NCBI GenBank assembly: GCA_019648995.1
Contig: BLXT01004521.1
Span: 163,029 to 186,298, forward strand
Direction of reading: 5' to 3'
DNA length: 23,270 nt
From: Plakobranchus ocellatus
Lineage: Eukaryota; Mollusca; Gastropoda; Plakobranchidae
The position numbers were made by a program, and so were the translations under genes. Positions 1-8,999 of the stretch are shown one piece after another (within the stretch, counting starts at the first letter, position 1; each line of letters opens with the position of its first letter). Under the pieces are notes generated by a model. It saw only the letters and a list, made by a program, of their open reading frames with translations. It had not been told where the DNA came from and ran no database searches.

Positions 1-691
1 CTATGTTACTTTTGAAATCCCTTTGTCATATTTGAATTTTCTAAGTTCACACTTGAAGTGTAAAACTATAAAATATAACTAGATCGGTCTACAATTAGAC
101 TACAGAGAGTTCATCAATTTACTATTGATGTTTGATGTACAACGAGGTTCCATAATCAAGAAATGAAAAATCTAGATCCGATCTGGATTTTCACTTAGTC
201 TAGGTAGGCTAAATTTAGAATCAACGGTCAAACCGGAGAAATGGATTATTAAGTAAATTTGCAAATTATTTAATTGATCTTGATAATTCAAAAAGCAGAT
301 CCAGATGATATTAATACTATCGTTGGTTTAGAGACAGGCCAACCACATCCATATCTAATAGAAGATATTGAATATATTGAATTAAAAATTCAGCCAACCG
401 CAAGCAATGGCGGCAAAACCCACGAAATCAACGTTTATATCTAGATTCTAGTTCTAATCTAGGTTGGGAATTATTTTAGGAAATATAATATAGGCCTAAG
501 TACTTAAAATAATAATCAGATCTATATTATATATGGTTCTGTTTCTCGCGGCGCCCGTGTAGCAAATGTTGGCACTGTAAACTAGTATTACCAATAAAAA
601 ATAGTAGATAATTAAGATGGGTGCCTCGACCAAACTCGGTAACGGAATTCATGTCTAAACTAACTAAGCTTTTAGCATCATTCCTAAAAGC
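1..691. other. AT-rich spacer, no gene seen
   Basis: I see no convincing coding region, RNA gene or recognisable transposon in this stretch. It is A+T rich, with several copies of the palindromic words AGATCT and CTAGAT and scattered AGGCCT. A short CG-rich patch near 545-560 is the only compositional break. Confidence 0.6.
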
Positions 692-890
692 TGCATTTCC
701 ATGTGTGCGTAATGCGTAATGCCCTTTTCCATGTGTGCTTGTATATTAATGTGCGTAATCTGTTATTTTCTTCTTTTGGCTCTAGTAGCACATTACAATT
801 TGGTATACATATAGCAATGGCTTGTCTAGACATGCCATAATGCCGAAACAGGATGATGAGGATGAAGACATCGTAATTAGAACAATTCAT
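692..890 (+). mobile_element. PIF/Harbinger-like transposon fragment (copy A)
   Basis: This is a 5' fragment of the same family as the copies at 1414-2095 and 4330-5433. It opens with the TTCCATGTGTGCGTAATGCG-type terminal motif and the ATGCGTA heptamer word. The shared word GGCTCTAGTAGCACATTAC follows, and then GTCTAGACATGCC, which in the 4.3-5.4 kb copy lies just before the transposase start codon. The match continues through the acidic GATGAGGATGAAG stretch and fades near 885-890. No usable reading frame remains. Family assignment depends on the transposase relics in the other two copies. Confidence 0.65.
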
Positions 891-1413
891 GGAATATGCT
901 TTATTATTCCACCCAATAATCATCATCGTCATTATCTACTCCATCATTCTCATCAGCACCACCACCAACAGCAACAATAACAACAACACTATCGATTTCA
1001 AGAATTTCTGCAGACTCAGCCTAGATCTAGACGAACATGGTTAGAATATGTCAGCACAAAACAGAATGGTGGATACAAATTTTTGTGTGTGGTAATCAAG
1101 GCATCGTTAGGACAAGAGACTGTACAGTTACCTGTTTTCCTCGCATTGCAGAATGTCAGTAATGCTGTTCCATATATTGATAATCATGATAGCACCATTT
1201 GAGTTCTTCCCAGACGCATAAAAATGGTAGAATTTGCCTCGAAAGATCAATTAATTGATCCAGAACATGATCTGGGACGAAATTTCGTGGCACTTTGTTA
1301 TAGATCTGTTGTAAATAAAAGTACGAAAACACGCAGTTCTGGAAAATCCCCTGGAAATTTTCTAGCTTCCTGTGTCTATAAAGCTGCGTGATGCATCTTC
1401 GAACGATGGCTCC
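891..1413. other. Spacer between two transposon fragments, possible accessory-ORF relic
   Basis: No gene is recognised. On the minus strand about 900-1010 encodes a short tail rich in Val/Gly and then Asp/Asn, ending in a stop, from the CAN-trinucleotide-rich stretch at 940-990. It could be the end of an accessory transposon protein or simply the translation of a trinucleotide repeat. The stretch 1100-1390 has a moderately open plus-strand frame without a family I can name. Confidence 0.35.
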
Positions 1414-2095
1414 AACGTTTCCATGTGTACGTAATGCGTAAAGCGCATTGCGTAATGAGTATTGCCCTTTTCCATGAGTGCGTGTATATTAATGTTCGTG
1501 ATCCGTCAAGTTGTTCTTTTGCCATTAAAAGCACATCATTGTTATGTATACTTAAAGCAATGGCAAAGGTGAAGAGATCACAATTATTAGACTTATGTAT
1601 TACTACTTAAGATGTTTAGAAAAAGACAACACAGGAAGTGGGTACATGAAACATTGCGACAAAGGAAAAGGTTTGGTGTGTACCACAACTTGTGAAAGAA
1701 CAAAAACTGGCCTCAGAACGATTCCATCAATACTTTCGCTTGTCCAGAGAACAACTGCAGCAAATTCTGTTCCATTACATAGGACCTCTCTGACGAAAGT
1801 AAACCAAGGGAAGCAATGGGTCCAAAGGAGTGACTGGCTCTTTACATGAGGCACGTCACTAATTGTGTACACGGATATACTTATACTTTCACATGCAACA
1901 TTTTGTTTTATTAAAGCAAATGAGGTGAACATATGAAATGAAACAAACAAAAAAAATTAATCCTTTACTAAAGCAAATGAAGTGAACGTGAAATAAAAAG
2001 AAGAAAATCATCAATCCAACTTTTTTGTTTTTAATGGCGAATGCAAGAGCATCAGATGTCTGACTTGGAAAGTGATCACACTGGTGAGTATTTTG
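1414..2095 (+). mobile_element. PIF/Harbinger-like transposon, internally deleted (copy B)
   Basis: The copy starts with ACGTTTCCATGTGTACG, the terminus motif also seen at 2558 and, inverted, at about 5290 and 5430. It continues through ATGCGTA-type subterminal repeats, a transposase N-terminal relic, and an AT-rich block with two units related to CTTTAYTAAAGCAAATGARGTGAAC. The last recognisable homology to the inverted copy is around GCAAGAGCATCAGATG to the GATCAC near 2075. The junction from transposase relic to AT-rich block matches that of the 4.3-5.4 kb copy, so both come from one already deleted progenitor. No right-hand inverted repeat was found. Confidence 0.65.
1585..1848 (+). pseudogene. 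PIF/Harbinger-like transposase, N-terminal relic
   Basis: Plus-strand frames show KRQHRKWVHETLRQRKRFGV followed by a tyrosine-histidine pair and, after a stop and frame change, SERFHQYFRLSREQ and HYIGPL. This is the N-terminal pattern of PIF/Harbinger (HARBI1-like) transposases: a basic stretch with Trp-Val-His, a Tyr-His, a Phe-x-x-Tyr-Phe-Arg-[LM]-Ser helix, and then an Ile-Gly-Pro. The catalytic DDE region is absent; the sequence passes into non-coding AT-rich DNA after about 1848. At least one in-frame stop (after YHNL) and one frameshift rule out function. The minus-strand relic at 4755-5047 is the sister copy and is better preserved here. Assignment to the superfamily is confident; the exact family is not known. 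Confidence 0.7.
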
Positions 2096-2552
2096 ACTTT
2101 GCAAATTAGTGGGGTAGATGTCCCAGAGAATACAAAGACACACTTCGCAGGAAAACCACTTTTTTCACGAAAAAAGGATGCAGCATGACATCACAATAGC
2201 TTTACAAAACACAGTTCGACAACAAAAAATGGATAAAAACCTTTTCGAACATGATAATTTAATAATTCAATATTGATTTTGTATAATATCAATTACGCTA
2301 GATATCGACCTGACATCACTTTTAATTTATGCCTGTAACTCGAAATAGAGCCCAGCGGTATGTGTTTCCGTCGAACGAATTACATTTAATGACAATGCTC
2401 GCTCCGGGGTGAGGGGTGGGGGGGGAGGGATTCCAGGGGTTCCGGGACCCCTCCCATGCAAAAATTATGTGCGTGGATGTTGGTTATGCATTATTTTAGT
2501 GCCAGGAGACGCAACATTTGCACTCCCAATTTGCAAAAAGTCGACAGCTTCA
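2096..2552. other. Spacer with a G-rich block
   Basis: No gene is seen. The notable item is the G-run cluster at 2406-2446 on the plus strand, described separately. The rest is AT-rich, and it ends directly at the left inverted repeat of the larger transposon structure. Confidence 0.5.
2406..2446 (+). other. G-rich block with G-quadruplex potential and hairpin
   Basis: Six runs of three or more G occur within about 40 bases, separated by loops of 1-6 bases. This satisfies the usual four-run G-quadruplex pattern. The right part overlaps a short hairpin, GGGGT...ACCCC, whose 3' arm extends to about 2451. The block stands out from the AT-rich surroundings. Whether it folds or acts as anything is unknown. 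Confidence 0.55.
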
Positions 2553-2680
2553 AGTGACGTTTCTATGTGTACTTAATGCGTAATGCGCAATGCCTAATGC
2601 GGAAAGCGAAATGCGTAAACAACTTTTACATGGAAATTCAACTAAGGTATATCCATGTGTCTGAATTGCGTGATGCGCGA
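2553..2680 (+). repeat. Left terminal inverted repeat
   Basis: This pairs with 5310-5433 in inverted orientation. After the terminal 20 bases come several ATGCGTA/ATGCGCA-type words, then a conserved TACATGGAAATTCAACTA block and TATATCCATGTGT. Subterminal clusters of short repeated words are a common feature of transposase-binding ends in cut-and-paste elements; binding here is inference. Confidence 0.65.
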
Positions 2681-2689
2681 TGCGTAATG

Positions 2690-4320
2690 AGCCATTGTTC
2701 GATTTCGCATCAGCAGCTTTGCGAGCACCAGAAGCTAGAAATTCCCTTCCCAAAACTGCTTGCTTTAGCAGGTTTCTTTTCATTAGATCCATAACAGAAT
2801 GCCAAGGAATTTCATATTAGATCATGAATCCTGCCACTTTTGACCCTTCTCGGAAGGACCACGAGGATGTCATAAAGATAAACAATATACGCAACAACAT
2901 TGCTGAGATGCTGCAATGGGAAGGGAAAGCAAGTAACCATACATCTTCTCTTCTATAGATCTAATGTATGATTATGTAAAACATAGATCTAGACATTTTC
3001 TATACGTTTATTTACCTCAGAGTATGTCTAAGTTGTTTCAATGTTATGAAAATATATCTTTGTAATCTTCAACATCTAAAACTGCTTATATTTATACAAC
3101 TAGATCCGCAGACACATTTGATAAATCATAATTACATCTATACATCTTCAGGACTGTGGAAACTCTATGTTCATATTTAAGCTTGGACGTCGAGCTGTCA
3201 ATATGTAGCTAGCTCGAGGGGAAGGGAGCAGGGAAAGGAGTGGGGCCGGACGTTATCAGATAATTTTTGTGGAAAGGGAAAGGGAAGGAAAAAGAGAGAT
3301 GGTACTTATCTTAAGTTTTTTGGTTTATTGATACGCCTTGAGCGGTGATTATTAAGTCTCGGTTAAGCCTCTTTAAGACTGTTTGTCCAGTCATCAAGTA
3401 GACCATGCATTGTTCTCAGTTTAATTAATTAAATAATTGAAAAATACAAACCAAATGCTGCTTTTGCGACAGAGAAAATACACCCAGTTATGTGCCTTAC
3501 AATTTTAGAAGGTGAATTATGTAATTTAAAAGAAATTATGCAGCGCTTTGTCTCTACAGCATGAATTTGTACATATTTTTTTTTACACCCTTCCTTTCGT
3601 ACACTTTATATTTTATCAAATAATAACTTCAATACATTTATTTTGTATGGTTACTGATTCTTAGGCTCATAGCATAAAATGTGTCCTAATGCAACAGAAT
3701 CATTCTATTGGTTTGTGAACAAAATAAAATTTAAAAAAAAATATTTTAGCCTCTAATTAAGATATTAGAAATTTAAAAAGCATAAAGCGAAATTATGAAC
3801 AAACAATATAATAAATTTTCACCATGTACGATGTTTTTGCTGTAACCAACTCGTGGATTATTGACTCATCAATATACAAGCACTTTGTTTATTGCAAACA
3901 TTCAAGAGGTCCGTAAACGTTTGCCTAGACGTGTTTTTGACTGTTTAGGATAACAGCTATATTTTATGTCATGAGCCACAGCATAGATACTCACAACATC
4001 ATTAATTGTGGGGGCATCAATTAAATTATGGCTGATAAACAGAATGTTCCATATGGAGGTAGAGTCGGTAAGATGTCTTTTATGAGGTATACAGAAAAAC
4101 AATCAGTTAGGAATAAGAGAGGTAGAGAGATTTATTATGTCGCGCCTTCAAACCTAAAATTAAAATGTTAATTGTGTTATGTTTTGGTTCTGTTTTGACA
4201 CCAGGCGAATTCTGGAAAATAAGATGGTGCACTCTTCGAGACACCTTTATCAGGGAGAAACGAAAATAATAAAATGAAAGCAAGTGAAAGTGGGGCAAGT
4301 GATATCAAGAAATCTGACGA
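2690..4320. other. Interior of the inverted-repeat element, nothing recognised
   Basis: No gene can be supported. On the minus strand about 2690-2810 encodes an open stretch with EIPWHSVMDLMKRNLLK that I could not assign. About 3220-3300 is purine-rich (GGGAAAGG-type words). The rest is AT-rich with poly-A and poly-T runs. No DDE catalytic domain was found, so the element is non-autonomous as it stands. Confidence 0.45.
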
Positions 4321-4329
4321 TCTTGCGTT

Positions 4330-4705
4330 GACCATAAAAGATTTGGAGTCATGATTTCTTTTTTTTTTTTAATTCCTATGTTCACATCATTTGCTTTAAT
4401 AAAGGATCTGGCCGTGAAAGACTTAAGTTGATGAATCAATTTTTTTTAGTTTTAATAATATGAGATTAAAAAAAAATGATCTTTTTTTTTTATTTCATAA
4501 TATAATTTTTTTTTTAATTTGATTCCTCAACCCATATATTCACTTAACCTGCTTTGATAAAGGATTTGGCCATGAAAAAATTGGATTGAGAAATCTTTTT
4601 TTTTTTTTTTCGAATATCATATATCCACTTTATTTACTTTAATAAAAGATTCATTTTCTTTCATTTCATATGTTCACCTCATTTTTTTTAATAGAGCAAA
4701 ATGTT
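4330..4705 (-). repeat. AT-rich degenerate tandem repeat, four units
   Basis: Read on the minus strand, a motif like CTTTATTAAAGCAAATGAKGTGAACATA recurs about four times. Each copy is followed by an A-rich run and, in some units, by TCAATCCAATTTTT and a CATGGCCAAATC-like word. Unit length varies from roughly 50 to 160 bp, mainly through the A-runs. The plus-strand copy at about 1905-2040 has only two units, so the array has expanded or contracted between copies. Confidence 0.6.
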
Positions 4706-4754
4706 GTATTTGAAAGTATATACGTATATCCATGTGTACAGTTATTCACACACC

Positions 4755-5047
4755 TTATGCAAAGTGCTAGTCGCTCCTTTGGGACAATAGCTTATTTTGT
4801 TAGGTTTACTTTCGTAAGATGAGGTCCTATACAGAGCAAAACTTGCTGCATTTGTTCTCTGGACAAGCTAAAGTACTGAGTCCAGTTCTAATTTTTTTAC
4901 AAGATGGTGGTGCACGCCAAACCTTTTCCGTTGTTGCAATATTTCATGTATCCACCACCTGTATTGCCTTTTCCTCAGTCTCTTAAGATTGTAATGCGTA
5001 AGTCCAATAACTGTGATGCCTTCATCCTCATCTTCGTGTTTCCACAT
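4755..5047 (-). pseudogene. PIF/Harbinger-like transposase, N-terminal relic
   Basis: The chosen start is the ATG at 5047 (MWKHEDEDEG), which opens an acidic N-terminus. Next comes LKRLRKRQYRWWIHEI and QQRKRFGVHHHLVKKLELD. After a frame change near 4868 the relic continues with FSLSREQMQQVLLCIGP and PKERLAL. This is the order seen at the N-terminus of PIF/Harbinger transposases, which bind terminal repeats before the downstream DDE nuclease cuts. The DDE part is missing: the frame runs into the AT-rich tandem repeat at about 4750, as in the plus-strand sister copy. Broken by deletion, frameshift and a stop; not functional. The superfamily call is confident, the species-level family is not. 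Confidence 0.72.
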
Positions 5048-5164
5048 TTTGGCATGTCTAGACAATCAATGAGCGATTGATATCAGTAACCTATACCGAA
5101 CTGTGTTGGGATGTAATGTGCTACTAGAGCCAAGAGAACAAAATGACAAATCACGCTCATTTAT

Positions 5165-5296
5165 ATACACGCACACCTGAAAAAGAGCATTACGCATCGC
5201 GCATTACGCATTACGTGCACATGCAAGAGAGCAATACGTATTACGCATTACGCATTACGCATTGCGCATGACGCACTACGTACACATCGAAACGCG
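5165..5296 (-). repeat. Inner terminus copy with ATTACGC heptamer array
   Basis: Reading leftward from 5296, the sequence CGTTTCGATGTGTACG repeats the terminus motif already present at the outer end (5429). It is followed by a run of (G)CGTAATG heptamer units, written ATTACGC on the plus strand, with about eight or more copies between 5190 and 5275. The plus-strand copy at 1414 begins with this same inner terminus, suggesting that it is a genuine family end and that the outer 133 bp is an added or duplicated end. Confidence 0.6.
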
Positions 5297-5309
5297 GCTT
5301 CAGGGAGGC

Positions 5310-5433
5310 TTTGCATTAGGCATTTCGAACACATGGATATAACTTAGTTGAATTTCCATATAAATATTTATTGTCTACGCATTATGCATTATGCATTGTG
5401 CACTAGGCATTACGTACACATAGAAACGTCACT
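5310..5433 (-). repeat. Right terminal inverted repeat
   Basis: This is the inverted partner of 2553-2680. The first 20 bases are identical, and the ATGGAAATTCAACTAAG block and TATATCCATGTGT are preserved, with substitutions and small gaps between. The right terminus flank (GTGCA) does not duplicate the left flank (CTTCA). Confidence 0.65.
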
Positions 5434-7480
5434 GTGCACTTTTCGTCAATACCAAGGCATGCTGGTAGACATGATGTAGTCATAGACATTGTACCCAATT
5501 GCACGCTAAACTTTGACACGGGGTTAATAGGTCAACTTACTTCTTCAGATGTTATCTTTGATAGTGCTGCTTCTAAGAGCGAAGCAATGAACTTGCCATA
5601 GCAAGATAAAGCAGAGAGTAAAAGACAACAGATAAAATTGCATGAGAAAATACATCCATTATATTCCAAACCAAACCAAAACCAGATAGATTTCCAAGAA
5701 TATTCGTGGCAAAGCACGCTTCCTCATTGTTTTACTCAGGAATTATCGACGTCTGTTTCTAGATCTAAATCTACACCTTGAGCATGTTTTTTTTTCCTTT
5801 CCATTCAAAATCTAAAAGCTATGTTTTAATCTAAAACTAGATCTATATTATGTCTAATTTGGTGCCTTTTAGGCGCGTTCTTTGTTCTCTTTGCTGTTTA
5901 TATAAAATATCTAGACTCCTTCTTTTGTCTCTTTCATTGTATTGAAAAATATGACTGTGTAAGGCTAAAAGGCAAAGTATTACCACACTGTAGCCCACAT
6001 GCACATTCTATAATAAGTGATGAAATGCATAAAGTCCAATAAATGGTTTAGACACAAAGTTCAATAAATCGTCAAGGAAGAAAAGCGCTCACTATATAGA
6101 CTAAATTTTTCAAAAAATGCTGTCCGATTAATTTTAGCATTAAGATTACAATACACCATCCGTGAAAAAGTTTAATGAAATTACTACAATCCACCACATC
6201 AAAATAGAAATGGGTATCCACCCTGCCTCATTGACTTCTTGAATAGATTTACGAAACATCGGTTCTCGTCTTATTGTACTCTGTTGATTAAGAGGAGTCC
6301 AGCTTAAATTGGAGGGCTGAGAAGGCTTACACTTCTACGTCCTAGTTCTACAGACCCCCTTTCCAACATTTTTCTTACGAAAGGCACGATGTTTCAGCGT
6401 TAGAACCTTGTAATTAAAAAAAAAATGTATAAGAAGAAAAAAAATGCCATTCGTATTTCATCCAAAGTTCTAAAATAGACCTACTGAGAAATTACAGCAA
6501 GAAATCGAGATTAACAAAAAATAGCACAATCTAATCTAGATTTATAATCAAATCAATATTTCGACATAAAACTTCCTATACATACATAAGATCATGATTT
6601 TTAAAAATCTAAATAGCTTAAAATACGAACATTGACCCCATGCCATATTTTACAAACGATCTACATCAATGTGATCTTTTAGAGCATTTCAAAAACAAGA
6701 TGGCAACTTCTAGATCTAAATCGCAACATTGAAATGAAACTTTTATTTCACGCTTTACTTTTCTTACTATTTAAAGTCGACCTTTTAAAATAAATTCTGC
6801 AAATGAAGCTAAATTTCTCAAGAGCAGCTGCATTTTTATTCTGCTTCTCCAGTTCTTCAATTTAATCAGTATAGTAATTGTTGGTTTGATTTTGCGGCAG
6901 GCGGGAGAAAGGGGGGGAGGGGCGAAGAATCTAAGCTGCTGCACAATGTGTTGGTGTCTACAGTTATAAGACTCACTAAACGCTCTTCGCAGGTGTTGTA
7001 AGATTGGAGTTTAATTTGTAAGTTTTGTCTTTTAAATAACAATGTTAACTGATGTTATCTTTGTAGATACATGCAGCTCCTCTTACACATCATATAATTA
7101 TACATTTAGGTATATAATTGCTTTTTCGAAAAATAATAAAAATTGGTATGCCTCTATTCAACAAGAGAGTGTGCTCGCACTTACGAATTCATTATTCAAA
7201 GATATGATAGATGGTATGATAGGGCCATTATAATGCATGGTGATTGCACTGGACAAAATCAGAGCATAGGGAGGATTTAGGGATGTGCGATTTTGTGGGT
7301 CCTTTGAATCTTTGTGGGTCCACAGAATTTTAATCAAATTTCACCTTACAAATAAGGCTCATTTAATTTTTCAAATCCGTCGAGCCATCAGGACTCATTG
7401 GGATTCTCCGGGACTGTAGGTGATGGCAACTATAAGGGGCATGCGAGAATAAAAACAAGACAAAAATTAATGTAACTCAC
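5434..7480. other. AT-rich spacer, no supported gene
   Basis: No gene is supported. The minus strand at about 5541-5717 has a short open frame ending at GAAGAA followed by GTAAGT (5540-5535), which looks like an exon with a 5' splice site, but nothing else supports it. AGATCTA words recur at 5755-5850 and 6525-6720. A G-run cluster lies at about 6902-6925. The plus-strand frame at 7042-7233 (63 residues) has no recognisable domain. Two direct copies of TTTGTGGGTCC lie at 7292-7302 and 7311-7321. They may lie in the 3' end of the adjacent DIRS element, whose recombinase stop codon is at 7483-7481. Confidence 0.5.
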
Positions 7481-8520
7481 TTATTGATGACTCTTCTGAA
7501 GCACAGCTCTACCAAAAGCTGTTGCTTGTTCACACAAAACGTGCTTTTCTAAAACGTTGCAAAGGTAGAATGCTTTGACAATCCAGCAAATTGTATGAAG
7601 GTAGAAATGCCAACATCCCGTTGCACTGCTGAAGTTGAGGCAGCTCTGGTACTGTGCACTTTAAAAATATTTGTGTTGATCCCTGCCTTCTGCTGGGCAC
7701 TTATAATTCATCTACTCATAGTCCCAGTTGTAACAGCCCAACTAAGGCCCACAAAGCTAAGAAAAAGCTGCGGTGATGATCTCAATGGTTTGCTTCGCTT
7801 AATGTATTCCTTAAGGTATATAACAATACACAACTGTGTATCATGGCAGGAAATAGGCAAAGTGATACAGCTTTGATGCCCTGAATGTGATATATACATA
7901 AATATATGTGACAGATGAAATAGACGAATCGCACACTCTTTTAGGTCCATCGCCTTTGCTTTGGGCTCTATGTCCAATAATAAGCGCGCAAAAGGTCACT
8001 AACTTAAGAGTGATCATGTGTAAGCTAAGCTTGTTGGAAAGGGAACAGATCGCCAGGATCGATGCATCACAATGTTGCACAAGAACTGGCCATACTAGGC
8101 CAGGAAGTAAACACTACATGCATAAATCGAGTGACAAGAGGATGTTCTCCAACAGATGTACTTCCCTATACGCATGGCAGCGCTAACTGTACTGCATGGT
8201 TTGGTTAGGTTTTTTGTATAAAGCTATTCCACAATAAGGTGATCTCAGGCTTTTAGGCCCTCCGTCAGGCCAGGGCGCTGGTAACGAGGCTCGAACCCAC
8301 TGCAGATCTCAGGGCAGACTCGTTAACCACTGTGCCACCAACGCACCGACCGTAATATATTGATAACACTGTAACTATAGCCACTTCTTTAAAATGATAG
8401 TAGAAATTTCAAACAGTTTGAAACATTTATCAGGTTTTTCTCTTCACTACATGATAAACATCAGTTAATGTAATTATGGAGAACTGTTATGTGGCTTTTC
8501 TCCAATCTGAAATCAACATT
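7481..8520 (-). pseudogene. DIRS tyrosine recombinase, interrupted by a SINE
   Basis: The minus strand gives, in order: ISDWRKAT (about 8500), GYSYSVINILRS just before the SINE, STVSAAMRIGK and GEHPLVTRFMHVVF after it, KLSLHMITLKLVTFCALII with GHRAQS, LKEYIKRSKPL, and HSTRAAS near the end. This order matches DIRS tyrosine recombinases, which join the circular DNA intermediate to the chromosome. The first catalytic Arg (GHRAQ, codon 7969-7967) and the His-x-x-Arg box (7656-7645) are present. The Tyr in KAFY (7567-7565) is a candidate nucleophile. The frame changes near 7900 and between 8080 and 8190, and stops occur in the N-terminal half. Not functional. Confidence 0.8.
8195..8347 (-). mobile_element. 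tRNA-derived SINE
   Basis: The minus strand begins GGTGCGTTGGTGGCACAGTG. An A-box-like TGGCACAGTGG lies at 8337-8327 and a B-box-like GGTTCGAGCCT at 8297-8287, the spacing of an RNA polymerase III internal promoter. The head resembles a degenerate tRNA, with weak pairing of GGTGCG to a downstream CAGCGCC. A non-tRNA body of about 70 bp follows, ending in a short T- and A-rich tail. It sits between GYSYSVINILRS and STVSAAM of the DIRS recombinase. A target duplication is not clear (TACGGTC versus TACAGTTA is at best weak). The 3' limit is accurate to within about 10 bp. Confidence 0.75.
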
Positions 8521-8990
8521 TCCTTAGTCCTTCGGCTCTAAACTTCTCCCTAATAACAGCCATGCCATGAGTTACAACTTTAGATGGAGAAATTAATTGC
8601 TTGCAGGTTGTAAAAGTGTTTTTGAATTCTTCAACAAAACTGGTTGGACGAGAATCATGTTCATTATTTTCGGAAACACTACCTAAGTGGCATGCAGAGA
8701 CTATGATAAGTACTCTCTCAGTGCGTTCCTCCGACAACTTTTGCAAGACCTTGGAATTAAGGCTAAACGGAGTGAATATGTACAAAACTACATCCCAGTT
8801 ATAATGAAACGCTAGTGAATGAGGATGAAAGGATATATACCTTGTGATTTACTAATTAGTATGAGTTGCACAAAGATCTATATTTTGCATCCCAAACGTA
8901 TCACATAGTGTTTTGAATACATTTCTTTTCAACATCCTCTCTGTGTGAACTGTGGTCTTTTTAATACACAAATAGCTCTAACATTATCTT
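8520..8990 (-). pseudogene. DIRS domain between RNase H and recombinase
   Basis: Minus-strand pieces read IDLCATHTN, RYISFHPHSLAFHYNWD, YIFTPFSLNSKVLQKL and RTERVLIIV, then a less conserved stretch ending in MAVIREKFRAEGLRK. In intact DIRS/PAT-like elements this stretch links RNase H to the recombinase, and in some it carries a methyltransferase-like domain. I see the conserved FPPFSL-type and VLQK-type words in mutated form. Stops after HTN and small frame changes are present. The order and direction fit the RNase H upstream and the recombinase downstream. Confidence 0.65.
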
Positions 8991-8999
8991 TGCCAGCTA

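Larger units (their letters stand above)
2553..5433. mobile_element. PIF/Harbinger-like element bounded by long inverted repeats
   Basis: The two ends are inverted copies of each other. The left begins AGTGACGTTTCTATGTGTAC at 2553, and the reverse complement of the right end begins with the same 20 bases at 5433. Similarity extends about 120 bp inward, including a conserved ATGGAAATTCAACTAAG block. The 2.9-kb interior has a transposase N-terminal relic reading leftward from 5047, an AT-rich tandem repeat, and a stretch (about 2700-4320) where I recognise nothing. PIF/Harbinger elements usually make 3-bp target duplications; I could not identify a matching 3-bp flank. An alternative is that two separate copies lie head to head by chance. 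Confidence 0.6.

Noticed and set aside
2690..2980. Possible C-terminus of a Harbinger protein near the left inverted repeat
   Set aside because: Open stretches exist on both strands, but no diagnostic motif could be identified, so no gene was called.
7595..8186. Plus-strand frames of about 92 residues
   Set aside because: They are antisense to the DIRS recombinase relic, whose conserved words lie on the minus strand.
8280..8347. Possible tRNA gene on the minus strand
   Set aside because: A and B boxes are present, but the cloverleaf is degenerate and the sequence continues into a SINE body inside another element.
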